Positions 27,798 through 36,942 of a stretch of 64,000 nt of DNA are shown piece by piece; the first letter of the stretch is position 1, and every line of letters begins with the position of its first letter. The notes beneath the pieces were generated by a model that saw only the letters and a list, made by a program, of their open reading frames with translations, did no database searches and was not told the origin of the DNA. The DNA comes from Halanaerobium polyolivorans (GTDB lineage Bacteria > Bacillota > Halanaerobiia > Halanaerobiales > Halanaerobiaceae): assembly GCF_020711195.1 (NCBI RefSeq), contig NZ_JAJFAT010000005.1, positions 1 to 64,000 of the forward strand. Reading direction: 5' to 3'. The translations under genes were made by a program, and so were the position numbers.

Positions 27798-28431
27798 TAT
27801 TTTCCTCCTCAGTTAATACTCTATCAAGCGACTCAATAATTTTTGAAATTTCATCCTGTCTGGTTTTCATGCTAACCTTATTTACCACTAATCTAGCTGA
27901 TAGTTCTCTAACATTTTCATAAACCACCAGACCATTTTCTTTTAAGGTTCTGCCTGTTTCAACAATATCAAGTATAGTGTCTGCTAGACCTGTTAAAGGA
28001 GCAAGTTCAATTGATCCATTAAGTTTAATAACTTCAACAGGCTCTCCACGGCTTCTAAAATAACGGCGGGTAAAATCCGGATATTTAGTAGCTACTTTTC
28101 TTTCTAATAATGTTTCACTTCTATTGGGTAATCCAGCCAAAGCAAAACGGCAAGCACCATATTTTAAATCAAGAACTTCATAAAGATCTCTGTTTTCTTC
28201 TAATAAAGTATCTTTGCCAACTATGCCTAGATCTGCTGTACCATATTCCACATAAATTGGTACATCAGCTGGTTTAACAAGGATTATCTCAAAGTTTTCT
28301 TCTGCGAATTCAAAAATTAACTTACGTGATTTAAGCACATTTTCAGGTAGGTTATAGCCAGCTTTTCTAAACAGTTTTACAGCTTCTTTGGCCAGCCTAC
28401 CTTTTGCCATAGCAATACAAAGATTCTCCAT
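27790..28431 (-). CDS. hisG: ATP phosphoribosyltransferase, short form
   Basis: First step, ATP plus PRPP. 213 residues without the C-terminal ACT-like regulatory domain, so it is the HisG-S form that works with HisZ, encoded directly upstream. CIAMAKGRLAKEAVKLFRKA, the EYGTADLGIVGKDTLLE segment and the PRPP-binding region GLADTILDIVETGRTLKENG are clear. ATG 28431 has GAGGAG eight bases upstream and overlaps the hisZ stop (TAATG). Confidence 0.96.
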   Translation of the reverse strand: MENLCIAMAKGRLAKEAVKLFRKAGYNLPENVLKSRKLIFEFAEENFEIILVKPADVPIYVEYGTADLGIVGKDTLLEENRDLYEVLDLKYGACRFALAGLPNRSETLLERKVATKYPDFTRRYFRSRGEPVEVIKLNGSIELAPLTGLADTILDIVETGRTLKENGLVVYENVRELSARLVVNKVSMKTRQDEISKIIESLDRVLTEEENND

Positions 28432-29693
28432 TATTCCCACTCCTCTATTTTCTTTAGAACAAGATTTAATAATTGATCTTGCTCGCGAGCAATTTTACTT
28501 TGGGCTCCATTATTTCGATAAAGATTTAAGTCTGCTTCTTTTATATCTATATGGTATTCTATTTGTTGAAAATCTAGATAGTCCTGATCAACATCATTTA
28601 ATAATTCTGCAGTATAGTTAAGCTCTCTTAAGGCTTCCGCAAGTTCATAGGCAGCTTTTAAATCAGATTTTTCTTGATAAGAAACCACAAAGCTTTTTTC
28701 TTCACTTTCAATAAAATTCTCGGTTCTACTTAAATAATCAAGCAGATTTTCAATTTCTACTGCAAAACCAACTGCTGCTTCTTTTATACCGAATTTTTCG
28801 GTTAGGTTGTCATAGCGACCTCCACTTGCCAGCAAATTACTATAACCTCTAGCATAACCCTTAAAGATAATCCCGGTATAATAACCATGTCTCGAGATCA
28901 ACATTGGATCAAAAGTTATATACTGCAGCAAATCAAATTCTTCTAATCTATTAAAAAGCTCTTCTAAACTTTCTAATACATTTATAGTTTCATCTGAAAG
29001 CGGCATTGCTTCTAACTCGGCAACAACACTTTTCGGATCACCAAAAAGTGTGGGTAATCTTAAAAGAACATTCTCGGCTTCCTGCTTGAGATCAACTTTT
29101 TTAAGATAATTTTTAATTCCTACTTTATTTTTAGCTGCTAATAATTTTCTTAAAGCAGCTGTATGCTCATCTTCTATTTTTAAATCAGCAAAAATTTCAT
29201 TAATTAAATCCGCATGGCCGATATCAATTAAAGGTTCTTCAACCATAACAGCCTCCATTGTTCTAATTAATAGTATAATAATTTCTAAATCAGATTCTAA
29301 GGAATCACAGCCAATTAACTCCACTCCAGCCTGAGTTTTTTCTTTGAGACTTAGGCTCTGGCTATTGCGGGATTGATAAGCAGAACTGAGATAAGAAAAT
29401 TTTAATGGACGAGGACTGTCCTGAAATCTGCTGGCTGCTAAACGAGCAATCGGCATCGTTAAATCTGGCCTCAAAACTAAAATTTGACCTTTATCATCTA
29501 CTACTTTAAACATTTCATTTTTTTCAACCAATCCTTCTACACCTGTATAAAGTTCTATTGATTCTAATGTTGGGGTCATAACTTCCCTATAGGCATTAGC
29601 CTCAAAAACATTTCTAATTGCTTCATAAATGGTTTTTCTCCTTCTTAATTCAGCTGGTAAAATATCTCTTACTCCTTCTACAAATGCATTCAT
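28431..29693 (-). CDS. hisZ: ATP phosphoribosyltransferase regulatory subunit
   Basis: Histidyl-tRNA synthetase paralogue, 420 residues, which binds HisG-S and confers histidine feedback. Class II synthetase-like motifs are present, including EVMTPTLESIELYTG, LRPDLTMPIARLAA and GGRYDNLTEKFG. The tRNA anticodon-binding domain is reduced. It is the first gene of the his operon; the ATG follows GGGGGAT and a promoter with consensus spacing. Confidence 0.94.
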   Translation of the reverse strand: MNAFVEGVRDILPAELRRRKTIYEAIRNVFEANAYREVMTPTLESIELYTGVEGLVEKNEMFKVVDDKGQILVLRPDLTMPIARLAASRFQDSPRPLKFSYLSSAYQSRNSQSLSLKEKTQAGVELIGCDSLESDLEIIILLIRTMEAVMVEEPLIDIGHADLINEIFADLKIEDEHTAALRKLLAAKNKVGIKNYLKKVDLKQEAENVLLRLPTLFGDPKSVVAELEAMPLSDETINVLESLEELFNRLEEFDLLQYITFDPMLISRHGYYTGIIFKGYARGYSNLLASGGRYDNLTEKFGIKEAAVGFAVEIENLLDYLSRTENFIESEEKSFVVSYQEKSDLKAAYELAEALRELNYTAELLNDVDQDYLDFQQIEYHIDIKEADLNLYRNNGAQSKIAREQDQLLNLVLKKIEEWE

Positions 29694-29750
29694 CTATTTA
29701 TCCCCCTGTATTTTAATTTAGTCCTTTAACATGCTAAAGTAATAAAGTGT

Positions 29751-29786
29751 TGTATATATTATATTTATATTAACCCACTCTGTCAA
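29751..29786 (-). promoter_or_regulatory. SigA-type promoter of the histidine operon
   Basis: TTGACA (29781-29786), 17-base spacer, TATAAT (29758-29763): full consensus. The leader of about 57 bases has a small hairpin CTTTA/TAAAG but no T-box, leader peptide or terminator. Confidence 0.8.
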
Positions 29787-29889
29787 GTCTTTTAATAAAG
29801 TTTAAATATGTCTAAATTTTAAAACTATTTGCTAAGACAATTATATTGCAATAATATATTCGATTATTTAAATCAATTTTAAAATACAA

Positions 29890-29918
29890 TTCACTTTATT
29901 TCAAATATATGCTATGAT
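29890..29918 (+). promoter_or_regulatory. Promoter of the PHP histidinol phosphatase gene
   Basis: TTCACT (29890-29895) and TATGAT (29913-29918) are 17 bases apart. GGAGGGGG precedes the ATG at 29965. It is divergent from the his operon promoter. Confidence 0.55.
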
Positions 29919-29964
29919 AAATATAGTAAATAATAAGAATTCTTGATAATGGAGGGGGTTAAAG

Positions 29965-30783
29965 ATGTTTTTTGATTATCATCTGCATTCTCATTTCTCT
30001 ACTGATTCTCAAATGAATATGAAAGAACTAATTGAATCAGCAGTTGAAATGGGTTTAGATGAAATAGCAATCACAGACCATCATGATATAGATTATAAAG
30101 ATGATACAATAGAATTTTTAATTGATAAAGCTCAATATTTATCTGAATTAGAAAAAATGCAGAATAAATATAAAGATAAAATTAAAATCAAAAAAGGTAT
30201 TGAATTGGGGGTTCAGCTGCATATTTTTGAGCAATGCAATCAATACATAGCTGATGATTTTGATTTTGTAATTGCTTCATTCCATACTGCAGAAAAAAAA
30301 GATCTTTATAATCGAGACTTTTTTGCAGGCTACAGTCAGTGGGAAGCATATATTCGGTATTTAAAAACAGTCTATGCAGTAGTTAAAGCTTATGAAAACT
30401 ATAATGTGATAGGTCACCTGGATATAATTAGAGATTATGGTGATTATGGAAGCAAAGCTGATTTAATGGAAAATCAAGAGGCTGCTGAAATAATAGCAGA
30501 AATTTTAAAAGTAATCATCCAAAAAAATAAGGGAATTGAAGTTAACACTGCTGGATATAGAATTGATGGCAGAGATCCTATGCCTAGTTTTAAAATCTTA
30601 AGACTCTATAAAGACCTGGGAGGTAAAATATTAACCATTGGTTCTGACAGTCACAGCCCAGATAAAATTGCTCGGAAATTTTCTTATACCAGTAAAAAAT
30701 TGCAGGAAATAGGTTTTAAAGAATTAGCAACTTTTAATAATATGCAGCCAGAGTTTCACAAAATTGAAGATTTTGCGCTTTAA
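29965..30783 (+). CDS. hisJ: Histidinol-phosphatase, PHP family
   Basis: 272 residues of the PHP metal-dependent phosphoesterase fold. The N-terminal DYHLHSHFSTDS, the EIAITDHHDIDY motif, KKGIELGVQ, a conserved His in ASFHTAE, GHLDIIRDYG, and the terminal SDSHSPDKIARKF supply the metal-binding His and Asp residues. It would dephosphorylate histidinol phosphate, the one step missing from the adjacent his operon. Function is inferred from family and context; PHP proteins can have other substrates. Confidence 0.85.
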   Translation: MFFDYHLHSHFSTDSQMNMKELIESAVEMGLDEIAITDHHDIDYKDDTIEFLIDKAQYLSELEKMQNKYKDKIKIKKGIELGVQLHIFEQCNQYIADDFDFVIASFHTAEKKDLYNRDFFAGYSQWEAYIRYLKTVYAVVKAYENYNVIGHLDIIRDYGDYGSKADLMENQEAAEIIAEILKVIIQKNKGIEVNTAGYRIDGRDPMPSFKILRLYKDLGGKILTIGSDSHSPDKIARKFSYTSKKLQEIGFKELATFNNMQPEFHKIEDFAL

Positions 30784-30803
30784 AAACAAAAAAAGCAGGA
30801 GGA

Positions 30804-31598
30804 CTAAGCTTCTCCTGCTAATAATTTCAATAATTCTGCTGTATCATGGGGATCTTTAAGATAATATTCTGCCTCTGTATTTAAATCATCTTCATTTTGT
30901 ACATAAATGCTTATTCCTTCATCAATCACTTGAAATGCATCTTCATCTGTTCTATCATCACCAATATAAATTTTTAAATAGTTTTCAAGTGCAAATTTGT
31001 CACTGATTTTCCCAGCTATGAAATTAACGGCTTTACCCTTATTCCAAGCTTGAGGCCTTATTTCCACAATTTTGCGCCCTGCTAGTACCTGATAATTTTT
31101 TTCTGCGAACTTTTCATTAAGCTCATCTCTAATTTCTTTTTTTGTAATTTCATCACTACAGTGAAGAGCCATTCCAAAGCCTTTATCTTCAACTTCAAGC
31201 TGAGCTTTAGCCTGATATTTTTCTTTTATATCTTGATAAATTTCTTTGCTTTTTTGATCTATATTCTGTTCTGAAAAGGGATATATTATCTCATCACTTA
31301 TAAATAATTCGATTTCAAGGCCGTGACTACCTGCATAATTTGCTTTTTCAAGCTTTAACATATTTTTTAAATCACTTAATTGCCGCCCTGAAACCAGACT
31401 AAGATAATATTTTTCTTTTTCGGCAATGAGTTTGAGACTTTCGACTGCTTCTGTTAGTGCATCTGCCTCTGCTGGAACAGGATTAAAGGGTGCTAAAGTT
31501 CCATCATAATCAGAAAAGAAAAGAATATGATCAGCCCTTAAAATCTTTTGCCTAATCTCCTGCCAATACTTATTTTTTAAAGCATATTTTTTATTCAT
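30804..31598 (-). CDS. otsB: Trehalose-6-phosphate phosphatase
   Basis: HAD-superfamily phosphatase, 264 residues from the ATG at 31598. Motif I FFSDYDGTLAPF holds the nucleophile Asp; GSHGLEIELF lies in the cap and YIGDDRTDEDAF is motif IV. The start overlaps the otsA stop by eight bases and has only a weak site, so it is probably translated by coupling. A longer frame to 31649 lies wholly within otsA and is rejected. If the neighbour makes glucosylglycerol phosphate instead, this enzyme would follow that substrate. Confidence 0.88.
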   Translation of the reverse strand: MNKKYALKNKYWQEIRQKILRADHILFFSDYDGTLAPFNPVPAEADALTEAVESLKLIAEKEKYYLSLVSGRQLSDLKNMLKLEKANYAGSHGLEIELFISDEIIYPFSEQNIDQKSKEIYQDIKEKYQAKAQLEVEDKGFGMALHCSDEITKKEIRDELNEKFAEKNYQVLAGRKIVEIRPQAWNKGKAVNFIAGKISDKFALENYLKIYIGDDRTDEDAFQVIDEGISIYVQNEDDLNTEAEYYLKDPHDTAELLKLLAGEA

Positions 31599-33006
31599 AA
31601 CAATCCAACCAATTTTCAAGGAAATGATCACGCCACCAATTAATATCATAATAGCTAAGATCTTCTTTAGCAGACTTCAATCTCTTTTTCTTTTCCGCTT
31701 CATCCATTTCCAATGCCTGATAAATACCATCTGCTAATTCTTCTCTATGATAGGGGTTAACTTTTATTGCACTGTCTAAATACTGTGCTGCTCCTGCAAA
31801 TTCGGAAAGAATTAGAACACCATTATCCTGTACAGCTAGATATTCTTTTGCCACTAAATTCATGCCATCAATAGAAGCAGTTATTAATCCTACATCTGCA
31901 GCTTTATAATATGGCAAAAGTTCTTCCTGAGGCACAGAGCCATAAAAGTATTTAATTGGTGTCCAATCATCTTTTTGATATTTACCATTAATTTCAGCAA
32001 TTTTTTTGTCTATTCTTTCTTTCATCTGCTGATATTCTTCAACCTCGGTCCTACTAGGAGCAACCCTCTGAACTATTGTAACTTCACCAATATATTCAGG
32101 ATATTTTGCAAAGAACTTATCAACAGCGTTTAATCTTTCTTCTATTCCTTTGGTATAATCTAATCTATCAACTGCAAAAATTAATTTTTCTGTATTATAA
32201 CTTTTCTTAACAGCTTCTGTCTTTTTTAAATAATCTTCATTATGAGCTAATTCGGCAAAACTTTGATAATCAATCCCCAAAGGAATACTTTTAACTTTTG
32301 TTTCAGATCCCTGATGAGTTATAATCTTATTTTCAAAATCAACTTCTGCACCAATTTTTTTGGCACAACTTAAAAAGTTATAAACAAACAAGTCTGTGTG
32401 AAAAGCTATAAAATCTGAGGCTAATAAACCCTCTATTATTTCTTTGCGCCAGGGAATTGTTCTAAATGCCTCCCAGGCAGGCCAAGGTATATGCCAGAAC
32501 ATCGAAACCGCAGGATCTTTTTTTGCCTGAAGGTAACCCGGTACTAAAGCTAAATGATAATCATGAATCCAAACCAGATCATCTTCTTTTAACTCTTCTT
32601 TGATATTTTCAGCATATTTTTGATTAACTTTTTGGTAACTCTGCCAATATTCTTCCTCATAATTAGCCTTTGAAATAAAGGTATGACAAATAGGCCACAT
32701 AACCTCATTTGAAAAACCATAATAAAAACCTTCTTTTTCTGTTTGAGAAAGATTTATTCTTTTTAGAGTATATCCTGCTTGATCAGGAACCCTAATTTTA
32801 TTATCCTGGTCAACTACTTCAAAATCAGCCTCTCCTCTTCCCCAGGCAATCCAAAGACCTTTCACATCCTGCATCATTGGATCAAGGCCAGTAGTTAAAC
32901 CACCTGCTAATTTTTGCATTTTTACTTCATCATCTACATAGTAATGTTTATATGGTTCACCATTGGAAACAAGAACAAGTCTTCTATCAGCAAATTCTGC
33001 TTCCAT
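31591..33006 (-). CDS. otsA: Trehalose-6-phosphate synthase (GT20)
   Basis: Transfers glucose from a nucleotide sugar to glucose-6-phosphate. 471 residues from ATG 33006, which has GGGAGG upstream; the frame is open to 33066 but without a site there. VWIHDYHLALVPGYL, FWHIPWPAWEAFR, AVDRLDYTKGIEERL and DGMNLVAKEYLAVQ are GT20 signatures. The N terminus reads VSNGEPYKHYY rather than the VSNRLP of the E. coli enzyme, as in a deep-branching group. A related acceptor such as glycerol-3-phosphate cannot be excluded. Trehalose would serve as compatible solute or stress sugar. Confidence 0.87.
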   Translation of the reverse strand: MEAEFADRRLVLVSNGEPYKHYYVDDEVKMQKLAGGLTTGLDPMMQDVKGLWIAWGRGEADFEVVDQDNKIRVPDQAGYTLKRINLSQTEKEGFYYGFSNEVMWPICHTFISKANYEEEYWQSYQKVNQKYAENIKEELKEDDLVWIHDYHLALVPGYLQAKKDPAVSMFWHIPWPAWEAFRTIPWRKEIIEGLLASDFIAFHTDLFVYNFLSCAKKIGAEVDFENKIITHQGSETKVKSIPLGIDYQSFAELAHNEDYLKKTEAVKKSYNTEKLIFAVDRLDYTKGIEERLNAVDKFFAKYPEYIGEVTIVQRVAPSRTEVEEYQQMKERIDKKIAEINGKYQKDDWTPIKYFYGSVPQEELLPYYKAADVGLITASIDGMNLVAKEYLAVQDNGVLILSEFAGAAQYLDSAIKVNPYHREELADGIYQALEMDEAEKKKRLKSAKEDLSYYDINWWRDHFLENWLDCYE

Positions 33007-33099
33007 AATTTTTAACCTCCCTAATTTTTCCATTTTAATCTTAACAGTTATAGTTGGAAGTGTCAAGAAATTAAATAGAAGAGCAAAAGCCTGATAAAT

Positions 33100-33690
33100 T
33101 TAGATATCTAGTTCTTCACCAATCTCAATTATTTTACTGCTGCATCCTATCTGTTCGAACTTAGAAGATAATCCTTTTGCCTGTAAAAGTTCTTGTCTTT
33201 CCTCAGGATCATAATGATAGGGGATAGCCAGATTTGGATTTAGTTTAATTACACTTTCTATATAATCCGCAAAATCACTATTATAACAAGCTGTAAATAA
33301 TACTTCTATTTCTTCTTTTGGGTCAGGATATTTAGAAGCATCAGCCGTCTGATAAATCCCCTTATAAAAATAAGCAACTGATGATTCCGCCTTATAACAA
33401 TCTACTTCTAATACTTTAATCTCATCTGCTATAATATCACCAGCTTCTACAACCTCGCCTTCAAGATCAAATTTAGCAAATACTGACTGAGGTGCATAAA
33501 CTTCGGTTTCTTCTTTTAATACTTTTTCCAGATCACTGGGATCAATATGATCATCATGTTCATGAGTAATCAAGACAAGATCTGCCTTTACTTCTGCATC
33601 TATCAAGAAATTAGGATCAATAATAATATTTTTTTCTCCTTTGATTTCTAGAGCAGAATTACCGAGCCATCTTAGTTTAATAATAATCAT
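33100..33690 (-). CDS. UlaG-like metallo-beta-lactamase-fold hydrolase
   Basis: 196 residues, soluble. KLRWLGNSALEIKGEKNIII and the metal motif LITHEHDDHID place it in the MBL-fold group that includes UlaG-type proteins; a further conserved His is in IPYHYDPEE. The substrate is unknown. It sits between sugar ABC permease genes and otsAB on the same strand, so a role in sugar or sugar-phosphate handling is possible. Start: the ATG at 33690 is only one base from AGGAG, so an ATT codon shortly downstream may be used instead. Confidence 0.8.
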   Translation of the reverse strand: MIIIKLRWLGNSALEIKGEKNIIIDPNFLIDAEVKADLVLITHEHDDHIDPSDLEKVLKEETEVYAPQSVFAKFDLEGEVVEAGDIIADEIKVLEVDCYKAESSVAYFYKGIYQTADASKYPDPKEEIEVLFTACYNSDFADYIESVIKLNPNLAIPYHYDPEERQELLQAKGLSSKFEQIGCSSKIIEIGEELDI

Positions 33691-33781
33691 CTCCTATTTT
33701 TTAAATAATAATCTAAACTATTTAGTTTTTTACCTATTATTATTTTAGCATAAATTAATAATTTATCAAAATAAGCTTAAT

Positions 33782-34630
33782 TTACTCTTTCATACCTGAT
33801 TTAATCATTAAGCTTTCAATAAATATTCGCTGATTAAATATAAAGAAGATTAATAATGGCATTACTATAAACATTGTTCCCGCCATCAACAATGTCCAAT
33901 CTGCTCCACTTTCCTGCTGAACAAACATTCCTAAACCTATTGCTAAAGTTCTAACACTAGGAGTCTCAGTAATAATTAAAGGCCAGAAATAGTCATTCCA
34001 GTGAATAACTATACTAATTAAAGAAAAAGCAGTTATAATCGGTTTCGAAAGTGGAATCATTACATGTTTTAAAATTGTAAAATGACCTGCTCCATCAATT
34101 CTGGCCGATTCTATTAAAGACTCAGGTATTTGTTTGAACTGCTGTCTAATTAAAAAAGTTCCATATCCACTTGCAATAAAGGGCAATACCATAGCTGTTC
34201 TAGTATTTATCAAACCAAGCACCCTCATCACATCATAATTAGGTACAACTATTGCCTGTAAAGGTAATAGCATCTGTGCAATAAAGATAAAAAACAGTAC
34301 ATCCCTACCAAAAAATTCTAATTTTGCAAAAGCATAAGCAGCTGGAATAATAACCAACAACTGCATAATCACAGTAAAGGTTACTACTATTATTGTATTG
34401 ATTAAATAAGTCCCAAAAGGGGCTGCATTTAAAATATCTAAATAATTTTCAAATCTAAATTCTGTAGGTATTAAGCCAATCCCCTGACCAAAAACTGCAT
34501 GGCTGGGCTGAATCGAAGTAGAAAGAGCCCAGATCAGCGGCACTATAGCTATCAAAGCTATAAACATCAAAATAGCATGGCCGAGTAGATGACCCATCTT
34601 TTCTTTTATTTTGGCTAATTTAATCTTCAT
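33782..34630 (-). CDS. Sugar ABC transporter permease, MalG type
   Basis: 282 residues with six hydrophobic helices. The EAA loop ESARIDGAGHFTILKHVMIP, which contacts the ATPase, is at residues about 165-190. It partners the MalF-type permease directly upstream (20-base gap). No ATPase gene is in the cluster, so a shared MsmX-like ATPase elsewhere is likely. Confidence 0.93.
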   Translation of the reverse strand: MKIKLAKIKEKMGHLLGHAILMFIALIAIVPLIWALSTSIQPSHAVFGQGIGLIPTEFRFENYLDILNAAPFGTYLINTIIVVTFTVIMQLLVIIPAAYAFAKLEFFGRDVLFFIFIAQMLLPLQAIVVPNYDVMRVLGLINTRTAMVLPFIASGYGTFLIRQQFKQIPESLIESARIDGAGHFTILKHVMIPLSKPIITAFSLISIVIHWNDYFWPLIITETPSVRTLAIGLGMFVQQESGADWTLLMAGTMFIVMPLLIFFIFNQRIFIESLMIKSGMKE

Positions 34631-34650
34631 TACCTCCCCTTAAATATATA

Positions 34651-35568
34651 TTATCCATATTGAATTCTTTTGCTTAATGATCTCATAACTAAAATTATTG
34701 TTATAAATAAAACGATTACTAAGATAGTTGTTAATGCATTACCAAGGCCTAAATCCCAGTATCTAAATGTCTGCTGATAAATATAATAAACAAAAACATT
34801 AGTGGCATTAGCCGGCCCCCCCTGAGTCATGATATGGACAATATCAAAAACTCTAAAGGATTCGATAATATTAACTATAATAACAAAAACCAAGGTTGGA
34901 GTTATTAAAGGTAATGTTATGTAAAAATGTTTTTGAAACCAGCTGGCACCATTAATCTTTGCGGATTCATATAATGAAAAGTTAATATTTTGTAATCCTG
35001 CTAAAAAGAGAATCACAAAATAGCCTAGGTTCTTCCAAATCATAACTATCATTAGAGAAGGCAAAGCTGTTCTGCTGCTGTTTATCCAGGCTCTACCTGA
35101 GATACCTAAAGCTCTTAATATTCTGTTTAATATACCAATATCTGGATTGTAAATAAAAACCCATAACATTGCTGCTGCTGCCATTGGAACTAAGGTTGGA
35201 GTAAAAATAGATGCCTCATAAAATTCTCTGAATTTGCTTTTTTCGTTAATTAAAATCGCAATAAAAAGAGAAAGACCAATAATTACCGGAATAGTTCCAA
35301 TTAAATAAATTAAATTATTTCTAATGACCCGCATAAATAAAGGATCATTAAAAAGAATCCTGAAATTTTCAAGTCCCACATATTGTGGTTCAGGCATCCA
35401 TAAATTATTATCAAATAAGCTCAAATAAAAACTTCTAAATATTGGATAATAAGTAAAGACAACTAAAAAAATTCCCGAAGGAATTAAAAATAAATATGGA
35501 AGAAATTTGCTCTTATATGAAAGTAATCCTGATTCATCTTTATAGTTTTGAATAATATTATGCAGCAT
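34651..35568 (-). CDS. Sugar ABC transporter permease, MalF type
   Basis: 305 residues, six transmembrane helices after an N-terminal cytoplasmic stretch. The EAA loop reads YESAKINGASWFQKHFYITL. FTYYPIFRSFYLSLFD and PQYVGLENFRILFNDP are typical of the carbohydrate uptake (CUT1) family. Separated from the binding protein gene by a 28-base palindrome. Confidence 0.93.
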   Translation of the reverse strand: MLHNIIQNYKDESGLLSYKSKFLPYLFLIPSGIFLVVFTYYPIFRSFYLSLFDNNLWMPEPQYVGLENFRILFNDPLFMRVIRNNLIYLIGTIPVIIGLSLFIAILINEKSKFREFYEASIFTPTLVPMAAAAMLWVFIYNPDIGILNRILRALGISGRAWINSSRTALPSLMIVMIWKNLGYFVILFLAGLQNINFSLYESAKINGASWFQKHFYITLPLITPTLVFVIIVNIIESFRVFDIVHIMTQGGPANATNVFVYYIYQQTFRYWDLGLGNALTTILVIVLFITIILVMRSLSKRIQYG

Positions 35569-35602
35569 TTATTGTCAATCACCTCATATTCTAAATTTTA
35601 TT

Positions 35603-35630
35603 ACTACCCCCTGATTAATCAGGGGGTAGT
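35603..35630 (-). repeat. Intercistronic perfect palindrome between binding protein and permease genes
   Basis: Self-complementary 28-base sequence with arms ACTACCCCCTGATT and AATCAGGGGGTAGT and no loop bases beyond the centre. It is followed leftward by AATAAAATTT, not a T run. This fits an RNA-stabilising or attenuating hairpin that raises binding protein over permease levels, as known for mal-type operons. Confidence 0.7.
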
Positions 35631-35646
35631 ATTTTAAACATTTTTA

Positions 35647-36942
35647 TTAATGTCTATCAAGAATTGCTTGAATTCTATTCTGTGCATCATTCATTGCCGT
35701 TTCTGCTTCCATATCACCTTCCATTACCTCATCAAGTATATCTGTTAAAATCTGACGTATTTGTTGATAGCCAACAGCACTCATCTTTGGATATGCATAT
35801 TCTAATTGATCTCTAGCTACTGCTCTAGCAGGTTGATTCTCAACATGTTCTGCTAAAACTGGAACTTCATAGGCATCTTCACGTACAGCTACATAGCCTG
35901 ATTCTACACTCCAGCTTGCTGCATTTTCTGGGTTAGTCATGAATTTAATAAATTCCCAGGCAGCTGCTTGATTAGCTTCTGGAATATCTTTAAATACATG
36001 AAAATCTCCTCCACCTACAGCTGCACCATATGTTTTATTCTGAGGCATAAACGCTACTCCTACTTCAAAATTAGCTGTATTTAAAATAGGTGGAAGTGCT
36101 CCAGTTGAATTATAAAGCATTGAAGCAGCTTCTCCAGCAAAATCAGTTGGGCTTCCTGCCCAGGTCCTAACTTCTTTAGGCATTACTTCATATTTATGCG
36201 CTAAATCATACCAGAACTGAGCAGCTTCTAAAACAGCTTCATCTGTAAAATAAGCTTCAGTTCCCTCACGGTTAATAAGCTGTCCATTATTTTGATAGGC
36301 AAAAGCTTCAAAGATCCAATCATTCCAACCACCAGGAATAATTAATCCCCATCTATTAGCTTCTCTATCGGTTAAAACCTCTGCATATGCTACCAATTCA
36401 TCCCAGGTATCAGGTGCTCTTTCTGGATCTAAACCTGCAGCTAAAAGTTCATCTGCCTTTTCTGCAAAGTGATCTTTATTATAATAAAAGACCGGGGTAC
36501 TTCTTTGAAATGGAATTGTCCACTGTTCACCATATAAATTACCATTAGCTAAAAAGGCATCAAAAAATGGCTCTAAAAAATCGCCTTCTTCTTGTTCAAT
36601 AAATTCTGTTAAAGGTATAGTGGCATTCATTTGCAATAAACTGTGTGCTTCGGAAATTTCTACAACTGCTATGTCTGGTGGGTTACCCCCCATAACTCCT
36701 GTCTGTACTCTCTGCATTGTATCATCATAGTCTCCTGAATATACCGGTTGAACTGTAATGTTTGGATGAGTTTCATTAAATTCATTTACCATTTCATCTA
36801 CGACACTTGCCAGAGGACCTGCTACACCGACTGGATAATAGAAGTTTAAAAGAACTTGATCTTCTTGTGCTCCTACAGGACTAAGAAAAACTAAAGCACT
36901 AAGTAAAAGTATAGACAGACAAAAAACAATCCCTTTTTTCAT
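35647..36942 (-). CDS. Sugar ABC transporter substrate-binding protein (UgpB/MalE-like)
   Basis: 431 residues. Signal peptide (1-25, ending VGA) without lipobox; mature protein is predicted periplasmic. LNFYYPVGVAGPLASVVDEM, FNETHPNITVQPVYSGDYDD and NPPDIAVVEISEAH are typical of cluster D binding proteins for disaccharides or glycerol phosphate esters. The substrate is not evident; the downstream otsAB suggests trehalose or a related glucoside. ATG 36942 lies 12 bases from AGGGAG, and a small upstream frame overlaps it (see findings). Confidence 0.92.
   Translation of the reverse strand: MKKGIVFCLSILLLSALVFLSPVGAQEDQVLLNFYYPVGVAGPLASVVDEMVNEFNETHPNITVQPVYSGDYDDTMQRVQTGVMGGNPPDIAVVEISEAHSLLQMNATIPLTEFIEQEEGDFLEPFFDAFLANGNLYGEQWTIPFQRSTPVFYYNKDHFAEKADELLAAGLDPERAPDTWDELVAYAEVLTDREANRWGLIIPGGWNDWIFEAFAYQNNGQLINREGTEAYFTDEAVLEAAQFWYDLAHKYEVMPKEVRTWAGSPTDFAGEAASMLYNSTGALPPILNTANFEVGVAFMPQNKTYGAAVGGGDFHVFKDIPEANQAAAWEFIKFMTNPENAASWSVESGYVAVREDAYEVPVLAEHVENQPARAVARDQLEYAYPKMSAVGYQQIRQILTDILDEVMEGDMEAETAMNDAQNRIQAILDRH

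Noticed and set aside
29694-29785. T-box or histidine leader peptide before hisZ
   Set aside because: The transcript leader is only about 57 bases, with no His codon run and no terminator.
31599-31649. Longer otsB reading frame
   Set aside because: It extends wholly into otsA without a ribosome binding site; the ATG at 31598 overlapping the otsA stop is more likely.
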